Source: Tilletia caries (taxonomy: Eukaryota; Basidiomycota; Exobasidiomycetes; Tilletiales; Tilletiaceae). From it: a stretch of DNA of 64,000 nucleotides. The notes below the pieces were generated by a model, which did no database searches, had not been told where the DNA came from, and was given only the letters and a program-made list of their open reading frames with translations. Both the position numbers and the translations under genes were made by a program. The stretch covers positions 496,001 through 560,000 of the forward strand of contig JALUTQ010000028.1 of the NCBI GenBank assembly GCA_032718865.1, read 5' to 3'. This document shows positions 46,207 to 55,150 of this stretch, in pieces (within the stretch, counting starts at the first letter, position 1; each line of letters opens with the position of its first letter).

Positions 46207-47266
46207 ATGGCCTACCCAGTTTCCTCTTCCGCTCTCCCCCCCTTCGAGGCTCCGGTCTCCGCCAAAAAGTCCACAATGCTCGCCCTCACCTGGCAGGGCA
46301 AGAACTCGGTCGTCATGAAGTCCATTCCAGTCCCACACCTCGTCGACCCAACCGACGCCCAACCCAAGAAGCGCAGAGCCGTCGAAGACGACGACAATGA
46401 CGACGAGGAAGAGCTCGACCCCGACGAGGTCGCGTCGCATTGCGGACTTGTCCGACAACGAGGACGAGATCGACGACGAGATCGATGACGAGGACGACGA
46501 CGTTGGCGGACGCCGCAAGAAGCAGAAGCGCGCCCGCAACAAGTACCTCGATATCGAAGCCGAGGTCGACGATTCCGACGAGGCGCAAACGAATCATGGG
46601 ACCGCTTCTTGCCCAAGTTCAAGAAGCGCAACGTGAAATCCAAAAAGCCAGCGGCGAGCGATGGGCCTGCGTCGGGGTCCAATTCGGCGCCCGTTGGCAG
46701 TGGCAGCGGTAGCGGCGGCGGCGGCTATGGAGATGTCGCGAATGGCAACGATGCCTCTGCGGAGGACGGTGGGCAGCTGAAGAAGAAGAAGAAGGTGTAC
46801 ACTCCCTTCCCGCCGGCGCAGATGCCGCGCAAGATTGACTTGCAGATGGAGAGCGGAGGTACGTGTTACTATGCTCGTTCAGGCGATGCCCTATGGTGCA
46901 CATTATGGATACTGATTATGACTTTTGCTACCTACAGAGTACTTCCTCAAGCCGCGTGAGAGACAACAGGCAGAGGATGACCGGAAACGCAAGTCTCAGG
47001 AGGCCAACGCGGTCCGTCGGGAGGAAGAGCGAGCGAAGGCATACATCCCGCCAGAGGAGCCTACCCGGACGGCTCGGACCGACGATGCGGATAACGGAGA
47101 GGAGAAGAAAAAGAAGAAGAAGCGGAAACGGGAGGAGGGGGAGGAGGTAGGAGACACCAGTGGGGTTGAAGTCGAGAAGAAGGAGAAGAAGAAGAAGCAC
47201 AAGGAGAAGGACGGAGAGGAGACGAAGAAGAAGAAGAAGAAGAAGAGACGGGAGAGCAGCGATTAA
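46207..47266 (+). pseudogene. mosaic of dehydrogenase, SPT5 and KRR1 fragments
   Basis: Three host genes are stitched together. 46207-46365 reads MLALTWQGKNSVVMKSIPVPHLVDPTDA, across an apparent start: the N-terminus of a zinc alcohol/formaldehyde dehydrogenase. About 46366-46586 reads PKKRRAVEDDDNDDEE, then in a shifted frame RKKQKRARNKYLDIEAEVDD: the acidic N-terminus of elongation factor SPT5. 46590-46858 and 46938-47266, joined across an intact intron, read NESWDRFLPKFKKR ... [26 protein letters not shown] and a Lys-rich tail: the C-terminus of the small-subunit processome protein KRR1, without its KH domains. Frames differ between pieces, so no single protein results from 46207. Loss of the SPT5 KOW and dehydrogenase catalytic domains makes function unlikely. 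Confidence 0.72.
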
Positions 47267-47585
47267 ATCTCGTTTGGTTCGGAACCTGCAGGCGCTATAA
47301 CATACACCTGTGATACCTTTCTTCTGTCTAGGCTCTTCCACTTGCGACGCGTCACACGGATTGATGTCTAAACACGAGCGAGAAATGGTTTGCGATTGGA
47401 GAGAGGGTGGCGAGAGACAAGATCTCTTCCTAGAGACCAGCTTCAAGCTTCAACAAGCTGCAAGAATTGTCATTGGCCATGCACCAAGTCGGATCGATGT
47501 GGCCGATTTACACAGCTGAGGTAGCGAAATGCAGGTGTCCGGTCAGCATTGGTCATTCACAACAAGAAGAGAGACCAGCTCGAAG
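47267..47585. other. gap between the two mosaics
   Basis: No gene is seen. The two mosaic units converge here, with 3' flanks of both. Confidence 0.4.
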
Positions 47586-49016
47586 GAAAGACTCACCCTC
47601 TGGTGCGTGGGAGACGTAGTCGATTGCCTGCTGAACTGAGGTGATGGCATCTGCCTCCTCATCAGGAATCTCCTGGAGCGCATACAAGGCAGAGTGTGAG
47701 CACAAGCCAGCGCGTGCGCATACATGCAACATGAGAGCAAACGACCCCATGAAATAGGATCCACACACTCACAATGTTGAATTCCTCCTCCTCTGGAGAG
47801 TCGCCGCCCGTGAACCGTGCAGACCGAGGTGTACGATGTCGAGGGCCAAGTTGTCCGAGCCGAGAGAGTTGATCAGGTCCTTGAGCACGACGAGAGACTC
47901 TGTGTCGGCAAGCGCGCCGGCAACAGCCTGGATTTCGTCGCCCTTGGCCCCGGAAGCGGCGAGTCCCGCAGCAACGGTTCCGAGGGCCTCAGGCCATGAT
48001 GCAGGGACGAAGCGGTCACCTTGGCGGATGAGAGGGGTGGTCAGGCGCTGGTACTTGAGGCCGTCGTATGCGAAGCGAGTCTTATCGTTGATCCACTCCT
48101 CGTTGATGTCCTCGTTCAGGCGGGGCAAGATGCGCATAACTTGGACGCCGCGAGAGTCCACACGGATGTTAGACCCAACGGCGTCGAGGACGTCGATGCT
48201 CTGGGTCTTCTTGAGCTCCTCAGGTCGGGCCTGGAACGCGTAGGGCTTGGAGGTGAGTTGACTTCCTTTAATCGAACGCTCCGGAGAGGGAGAGGGAGGG
48301 CTTACCGGAAGTGGCAATGAGCGGTAAATGCGGGTGAGCGAGGGTCGTATTTGTGATGGACTGTGCGCCATCAAGCGTGAACGCAGGCTCGTTCAGCCGC
48401 GGCACCCATACCGGTGCTCCGTTCTTGGAGACGAAATCTGCACGATAGATGGTTCAAATACGTCAGACGCCTTAGTCCCATGTCCAGCAGAATTCAAGAA
48501 AGCTATCGTATGGAATGCTAGAACTCTGACACTTACAAAGTCCGTCAATGGGCCGTTCACCCCGCAAGATGCTCAGTTCCTCCACCGCCTCCCGTCTGGC
48601 CACCAACGACTCCACACTAGGAATGGCCCACCCATACCCGCGGAAATCATCGCTCCCCGTGACGTAGTACAGCCCATCACGCTCGACCTTTGGCAAGGTG
48701 AAAGCTTCTCGCACAGCCGGCCCGCGCTCGTCCCTGGCGTCCTGAACCCGATCCGATGGTGGTTCCTCGGCTTTGGTCAGATCGGTACCGAAGCGGCCGA
48801 AGCTGCCGTGCTTCTGTGTGGTGGGGAAAGAGGCGCGTCAGTCAGTCCAGTCAGACGGTTAGAGCAGCGCAGGCAGCGCGCGCGAGGTACGTACGCATGC
48901 TGGGCAGTGCTAGAATCAGACGTTGGTCAGGACGGAGGATGAGTCCTGCGCTTGTGTCTGGTGCTGCTCAGCCATGGCGGGCGAGGTGGAGGTGGTGGCG
49001 GCGTCGGCGGTCATGT
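47586..49016 (-). pseudogene. mosaic of a WD40 gene and the complex I 75-kDa subunit gene
   Basis: Reading leftward: a short unidentified N-terminal exon from 49016. Exon 48813-48537 with YYVTGSDDFRGYGWAIPSVE and exon 48437-48306 with [17 protein letters not shown] together resemble DCAF-type WD40 repeats. Then 48275-47840 reads [40 protein letters not shown] and [14 protein letters not shown], which is an internal part of the NADH:ubiquinone oxidoreductase 75-kDa subunit (NDUFS1). A different frame follows with [14 protein letters not shown] and, after an intron, IPDEEADAITSVQQAIDYV, plausibly the WD40 protein tail. The complex I piece starts where a WD40 intron would begin. Both genes are incomplete (no FeS domains, few WD repeats). 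Confidence 0.65.
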
Positions 49017-49322
49017 TGTGTGTGTGCTGGGTGGGCGAGGTGATGGGGAGCGTGATTGGATGAATAATGCGATGGACTGGGGCGGCGGGAGAAGAGGTGA
49101 GCGCGGGCGAGTGAGTGAGTGAGAGAGTGAGTGGCTCGTGGCTTTCGGGTTGCTCGAGCTGATCCTCAGCTGGCTTGAGCTCATCCAGCGTCTGAGATCA
49201 CACCATCACCAGAGAGAGGAAAGGGGGGAATGAAACTCGCTTCCACGGGCTTCCATGGTATTCGATGTCTGTGCGTTGGTGACCAGTGTGCATTACGTCA
49301 TGGCTGCCCTTCCCACGCAGCC
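49017..49322. other. intergenic 306 bp
   Basis: GA/GT-rich spacer between the mosaic and the MITE; no feature recognised. Confidence 0.4.
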
Positions 49323-49876
49323 GAGAAATTTCACAGGATGACCCCCATTTTTATCTAAGTTGACAGAATGACCCTCACCTTATCTCGTCACAGGATGACC
49401 CCCTCCCAGAAAGCAGAGGAAAACCTTTCTCTACTGATCCACACCATGACCACAGAACGAGGCGAACACAGCTGACGTTTGGCACAAAGCTTTGCGCGCC
49501 TACAACAAAGCCAACAACGTTGAAGGTATTAAAATCGAATCATCCAAAGATGAGCAGTAGATGCTGAGAGAAGGGTCAATTCCAAGGCAAAATTCTCTCG
49601 GCCGAGAGGCGCTCTTTGTTCGCTTCGTTCTGCCCTTTTTTGCGCGACCATTGCTCGACGGTGCGTCTCTCGAATTGTCAATAAAAAGCGGGAGGAGCTT
49701 CAGCGTGGGTAGCCGCGCTGCCATAGGTAGTTTCGACGTGTTCGAGCCTCTGATCGCCGTGGCGGAGCTTTTTACTGGACATCCGAAAGTGGTGGTTCCA
49801 ATCGGGGGGTCATTCTGTACATGAGGGTCATTCTGTCAACTTAGATAAAAATGGGGGTCATCCTGTGAAATTTCTC
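49323..49876. mobile_element. MITE with perfect 55-bp TIRs (CACAGGATG family)
   Basis: 49323-49377 and 49822-49876 are perfect inverted copies, containing TTTCACAGGATGACCCCC near the end and a second variant unit GACAGAATGACCCTC inside. A third unit (CACAGGATGACCCC at about 49391) follows on the left. The end motif is shared with the 7.8-kb element and its nested MITE (TTATCACAGGATGG). No target duplication could be defined, and there is no coding potential. Confidence 0.8.
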
Positions 49877-50357
49877 CTCTCTTCCCCCCCCCCCCCCTTC
49901 GGCTCTTCGCCCTCTTGTCGACTCATAGTTTGTTTTTGCCGGGTGACTGTCTGTCGAACAAACTCTTCGGCGTTAACATCCGTCCCTCGGTGAAAGTTCA
50001 AGGTGAGTGTTTTTCATGTTTTTCGTTTTTTATTCGTTTTTCGATCTTTTTGTGTATAGCTTTCTGCCGTTTTTCGTTCTGTAGTTTCTGTTCGTTGCCA
50101 TCGTTTTTTTTTTTCATTTCTTTTATCTTTTTGTTTTTTTTTCTTATTATCATTATTAGATTAAGAGACGGACCACGTGACTAGCAGAGTCCAACCACGT
50201 GACCAGCACCGCTCCTTTTTTCATTTTTTTCTTTTTCTTTTTCTTTTCTTTTTTTTTCTTTTTTCATTTTTTTTTTTTTTTTTTTTTTTTGCGTCATCAT
50301 CGTTAGATCAAGAGACTGACCAGCACCGCTCCTATTTTTTCCCTTATCTATTATATA
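49877..50357. other. T-rich, low-complexity spacer
   Basis: Begins with a 14-C run near 49886-49899, then long T and TTTTC tracts (50000-50330). Two CACGTGAC boxes occur near 50174 and 50196. No gene. Confidence 0.6.
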
Positions 50358-50832
50358 CGAGGCCGTTGTCAAAAGTATCCGGACACTAAATTTTTAACCA
50401 TACGTTTACTAAGTAATCGCCTGTTTTGGGCTCTCGATGCAACTCAAAGACATGGATATGGAAGACGCTCAATGACGGGCCATTTGGAAAGCCTCTATAC
50501 TGGAGAACAACTTCTCTCTTTGGAGATTTCCCAGCTCTGACTTGGAAGACAGGTTGCTCTAAGTGGAAAGAGGAAGAAACGATTTCAATTAGTAATTTAC
50601 TAGGTGATTTCAAACTCCTTCACACCCACCTTACTCAACCCAGCTCCTCAATTTTTCTCAATTTTTTGAGTCACATATTCCGATGCTCCTGCGCTCTCGC
50701 TAGAAGGTCAGCTAAGAGGTGTATTTTTACAGATTTTACTGACCAAGTTTTACTTAAGGTGAAATAGAGGCGAACACTTAGTAAACGTATGGTTAAAAAT
50801 TTGGTGTCCGGATACTTTTGACAACGGCCTCG
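50358..50832. mobile_element. mariner-like MITE, 475 bp, TA target duplication
   Basis: Inverted ends of 57 bp with one mismatch (50358-50414 and 50776-50832), starting CGAGGCCGTTGTCAAAAG and carrying a TATCCGGACAC block. Each end is flanked by TA (50356-50357, 50833-50834). This is the structure of non-autonomous Tc1/mariner elements. No transposase. The right TA lies 9 bp before a Kozak-like ATG that may begin the Fanzor gene. Confidence 0.88.
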
Positions 50833-50843
50833 TACAGATCACC

Positions 50844-52265
50844 ATGGCCGACCCTCCGCCTGCGCCCTGGATTGGGTCAGTAGCACCAGAATCGGTGCTG
50901 TGGCCTGGCGTAGAAGGCACATAACAGGCGGCGGAGTGGCATAATGCGCCCATCAATACTTGGTTTCTACCAAAATACGCTCACCTGCCGCATCCGGTCG
51001 TGCCGGATGAAGATATCGGCGGAATGCTCACGGAGCTGAGCGCTACACTTCGGCAGCGCCTCGACGCTGTGCCTCCACCACCGCCGCCTCGTCGGGCCAG
51101 GCCTGGAGAGCGCCAAGACAATTCGCGCTTGAAGACGTATCGCACCCGGCTTCGGCCGAATACACAGCAAAAGGAGGCACTTCGAAAAACGGCTGGAATA
51201 TTCAGGTGGACGTACAACCGGGCGGTGGCGTACCTCAAGGCTCACCCAAACGCTTCTTTAAACGACGTCCGGGAACATTCGGTTACAGAGGATGGCCTTC
51301 CCCTCATGAACCTGTCATGGGTGACTCCGGTGCCATACAGCATCAGGGAGCAGGCGTGCCTTGAGGCCCATACAGCGCTTCAGAATGGCTTGGAGGCCGT
51401 TCGGGACGGCGATATTCCGAACTTCGAGCTGAAGTTCCGGAAAAAGCGGGCGCTCTTCTCCTCCTTCCGAATTCGGAAACGTGACTGGGACGGAGGATGC
51501 CTCAAGATCTCAAATTTTGGTCTGGGTCCAGGTCAGCACCAGACCAGGATTCAGACGGGGATCGACGTTCCATCGCTGGAGCATGATGGGGCATGCATCA
51601 AGCAGGAGAACGGGTCATGGTTCCTGCTTTGGCAGAAGGACATGGGGGAACAGAAGATGCGGGTTCCGGCAGCACGTGGCCCAGAAATGTGCGCCATTGA
51701 CCCCGGCGTTCGGACATTTGCCACGCTTTACGACCCTTTGCGGGGAATGACGGCAAAATTTGGCGATGGAGACCACAAGCGTCTTTTCCGCCTCGGTACG
51801 CACTTGGATCAGTTGATCTCGCGATCAACCCAAGCTTCAGCAAAAAAGCGTTACCGTATGCGCCGCGCCGCAAATCGACTGCGTGCAAGAATCCGGCATC
51901 TGGTCGACGAGCTTCATTGGAAGCTGCGTGGCTACCTCAAGCAAAATTTCGACACTGTGCTGCTGCCAACATTCAACGCGCACCAGATGTCTCGGCGAGG
52001 TCAAAGGCGGATCGGGCGAAAGACAGTCAGAGCCATGATGTCGTGGGCGCACTGTCGCTTCAGAAGCCGATTAAATGAAGCTATGGAGGTCGTCGAGGTG
52101 GTGGAGGAATGGACATCCAAGGTCTGCTCAACGTGCGGCACGGTCAACCACAGACTTGGAGGCAGCGAAATCCACCGCTGCCCCGGATGTCTCACAGTCT
52201 CGGATCGAGACGTCAATGGCGCGAAAAACATTTTCCTCCACTGGAAATATGATTTTCTCAACTAG
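50844..52265 (+). CDS. Fanzor: eukaryotic TnpB-like RNA-guided RuvC endonuclease
   Basis: The main exon is open from 50925 to 52265; its first ATG is at 51024 (413 residues). A better start may be the ATG at 50844 in an ACCATGG context: exon 50844-50879, a 48-nt GT-AG intron, then 50928-52265, giving 457 residues. Family signs: N-terminal TnpB fold (KTYRTRLRPNTQQKEALRKT ... FRWTYNRAVAYL); RuvC-I AIDPGVRTF (Asp codon 51699-51701); zinc ribbon with Cys codons at 52125, 52134, 52179 and 52188 (CSTCG ... CPGC); RuvC-III DRDVNGAKN (Asp codon 52209-52211). At the usual RuvC-II glutamate position the sequence reads LLPTF (Pro codon 51966-51968). An alternative glutamate (codon 52107-52109, EEWTSKVCSTCG) lies 47 residues later, as in Fanzor clades with a relocated catalytic glutamate. 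The frame is intact, so the nuclease may be active. No transposase accompanies it. Confidence 0.92.
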
Positions 52266-52560
52266 TGACAGCGACATATTCATCGCGGATTTGGGCACCT
52301 CTCGCACAGCCTGTGCGAGGCTTGGTGCGAGCAAAGATCGCGCAGACCTCGCGCCTAGACCCCTGTGCAATATGGCTCGCACAGACCCTCGCGCAGACTT
52401 CCCTGTGCGAGCCAGCATCGCACCCTCGCTCGCGCCCCTCGCTCAGCGCGATCTTTTCTCGCACTGGAGTTCTTTGTCAGATCGCACTGACCTGTGCGAG
52501 CTCCTACGCCAGTCACCGAAGCGGCCGGCGACAAAACACCGAAGGCAGACTGTGACTTCT
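52262..52560 (+). ncRNA. candidate Fanzor guide-scaffold RNA region
   Basis: Directly after the stop codon a GC-rich stretch holds strong short hairpins, for example CTCGCACAG followed at once by CTGTGCGAG (about 52302-52320), and repeated TGTGCGAG/CTCGCAC motifs in both orientations up to about 52500. Guide RNAs of TnpB and Fanzor normally overlap the 3' end of the gene and the adjoining element end, so this is the expected place. The boundary with the guide segment cannot be set. Similar motifs recur at 52890-52960 and 53420-53460, so this could instead be an unrelated repeat. Confidence 0.3.
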
Positions 52561-53997
52561 AGTTTCTCCAATTGATGTGACTTTGTTTGTTGGTCTCAGA
52601 GTTTCATGTTTATCCGGTCCGCACTTAAAAAATTCACAACTTTTTTCTGGCTCGATTGACCAGCCTGTCTGAACACACCAAACCTCGTTTTTACCTATTG
52701 CTACACGTATGTAAGGGCGACAGTGAAGATGTGTGCGATCCAACGCGAGTGTGCACTGCATGCGGATGGTGATGGTGAGGAAGGTGATAGGGTGAGCAGA
52801 CTGAGTGTCGGAGGACGCGAGGTGCGTGCGGCGTTGGTTGTTGGAGGTCAGTGCTACAGTCACGTGATCTCCGGACTGGGTCTGGGTTTGGCCTCGCGCA
52901 GGTCGATGCGAGGTTTGCGCTACTCTCTATCGCACAGGGTAAGTGCGAGGTTTGCGCGACACTGGCTGACTTCAAATATAGCACAACAGATGTAGGCTCG
53001 TTGCGATGTGCGATATGTTTATGTGGACATGGCTTCAAATATAGGACAGATATGAGTGAGCAAAGCATCAGCCTCTGAAATACCTTTTGCTAAATCCGCC
53101 ACTCGTTTTCTCTGAAGTGAAGTTCCCCATTTTCCTCTCCCCCCCCTTGTCCAGTGAGTGACCAGTCAGTCTACCCTTCCCACTGCCCACATCAGGGGCT
53201 CAACTACCTGCGCAGATTTCTCATTTAATTTTGGCAATTTTTTAAACCTTTTGAAAATCACTTTCGTCGAATCCACTCTTTGTGTTGTGCGCGCGGACAC
53301 AAGATACACGGGGGGTCGGGGGGCCCGTATATCGCTCCATACAGAACACAAAATACTTGTGTGAGACCTGGGGTTGTGTTGTGTTATGTGCAGCGATGTG
53401 CTATATTTGAAGTCAGCCACTATGTCGCACAACGATCGCACAGGGTCGCGCGAGGATATAGGGTGTCCGCGATGATTCTCTTTTTCTTTTTCCTTTTCCT
53501 CTACATTTTCTTTTCTCTTTCTTTTTCTTGCGCTCTTTTTCTTGCGCTCTTCTCGCTTTCTTTTTCCCTTTTTGCCTTTTCTTTCCGGAAAAATGCCGCC
53601 GATCACACGTGATCGGCGTTTGGGAGCTGCACCCCTTTGGCTTCGGCCATTGCACTAGTCTGTATATAGTACAGGCTTGAAATGCAGCGACATCGTGCCA
53701 CTTTTCCTAGCATTCCATCGTCTGACATTTCTACCGCAAGCTAGAGGCGTGAGGCGTGAGGATTCTGCAGGTCTGCGGCGGATCAGCGCGAACTGGGCAG
53801 GGTTGGGATTGGGAAGCCGCTGCGCGCCTGCGCAGGATTGTATATAATGAGACGGCGCTGACATCCCGCCCCCCTCCCTCACACACATCTGTCTTCCCTG
53901 TCTCTCCATCCTTCCGACTCACAGAACAGCGAACACGCTGCGAGCTTCCCATTTTCCACAGAAGTACTGATTATCAACACGAGCTTTCACCTCCACG
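52561..53997. other. intergenic with repeats, no gene
   Basis: Contains TGCGAG-rich blocks, the inverted repeat described separately, a C/T-rich tract (53470-53585) and the promoter of the peroxiredoxin-like gene. No protein-coding frame is recognised. Confidence 0.5.
52963..53419. repeat. MITE-like inverted repeat pair
   Basis: The 22-mer beginning TGGCTGACTTCAAATATAGC is at 52963-52984 and, reversed, at 53398-53419, with looser matches outside (TGYGCGACA and CGCACAGGGT blocks on both sides). Spacing and symmetry suggest a short non-autonomous transposon of about 500-600 bp whose exact ends I cannot fix. Confidence 0.45.
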
Positions 53998-54835
53998 ATG
54001 GGCGCCAACGCAAAGACTCACATGGAGCCCAACCACATTCCCACCCAAGCCGAGCTCCAGGTGGCAGACGCAGCGACCATCTACAGCTCTGACGGCAAGG
54101 CCCTCACCTTTGGTAGCATTCGAACGGGCGACGCGTCGCGAGGCTTCATCCTGATCTTCGTCCGTCACTGGCACTGCGGACTCTGCATGGGCTACGTACA
54201 GACGCTGTCGGAGGAGCCGGGGCTCGCGAATAAGCGCGTTGTCGTTGTCGGGCACGGCGCGGCGGAAGGAATTGAGCGGTATCGGGAGATGAGCGAGGCC
54301 CGGGCCAGCATTGAGGTGAGTCTACACGAACATTTGGCGCGTCCGCGCGCTCGCGCGCGTCTTTGAGCGCGCGTCTTTCCTCTCTATCTCCGCACGAACG
54401 CGACGTCCTGATCGATCTTATTATCATCCCATTACAGATCTACGCCGACCCTAAGAAGCAGCTCTTCTCCGCGCTCGGCGTCACGCGCAAATCGTTGGAC
54501 ATGGGCGGAAAGACACCATCGTACCAGAAGGGTTCCGTGCTGGCCATGGTCCTGCACGGTGTACGGGAATCTCTGGGCAGCGGCATGCTTGCGTTCAAGG
54601 GTGGTGACATCGCGCAGCTCGGTGCCGACTTCATTTTCAACGCGCAAGGCGAGGTGACTTTCGCGCACAGAATGGTGAGTATGGATCATGGACAGGCCAC
54701 GCGGAGAGGGGAGACAGAAGCTCTGCACGATGCCCCCAGGACAGAACTGACTCTTCATTAATTACCGTCGCTCTGCAGGTCAACAGCCGGGATCACACTG
54801 AGGTCCCTGATCTGGTTCGAGCTATCGAAGCCTGA
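53998..54835 (+). CDS. AhpC/TSA-type peroxiredoxin-like protein (PRXL2/FAM213-like)
   Basis: Three exons (53998-54315, 54438-54674, 54779-54835) give 203 residues. The thioredoxin-like fold is marked by FILIFVRHWHCGLCMGYV with a CxxC pair at Cys60 and Cys63, in the place of the peroxidatic cysteine of the AhpC-TSA_2 family. Further conserved parts are VVVVGHG, IYADPKKQLFSALGVTRK and QLGADFIFNAQGEVTFAHRM, ending NSRDHTEVPDLVRAI. Likely a cytosolic redox enzyme acting on peroxides or quinones; substrate not known. The start ATG follows a CCACG context. A TATA-like TGTATATAATG lies about 160 bp upstream (53838-53848). Confidence 0.85.
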
Positions 54836-55150
54836 ACGCCTGGAACGGCACTCATCCCACACTTTTCACTTCACATTCTCGTTCATGGACTTTGCACACC
54901 TTCTCTTTCTTCTTCATAATCCTGTACCATGTACCCTACTTCAAACACCTGCACTAAACTCCATTGACCTCGAATCGAACAGCGTCATGAGGCGGCACCA
55001 TCTGAGCATTCGGCTGGATACGTCAGTAGATGTTGGAATCACACTCGCGCGGTCCGCCAAGCGTGAAGGTAAAAGTGAGCGTCCAAATTGATACAGTGGA
55101 AGTTAGAATAAGGGAATAAGAGTGTTTGGCGTGTGTGCGGTTAAATCGAC

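Noticed and set aside
53470..53640. Lys/Arg-rich frame on the minus strand
   Set aside because: Produced by a T/C-rich low-complexity tract; no domain.
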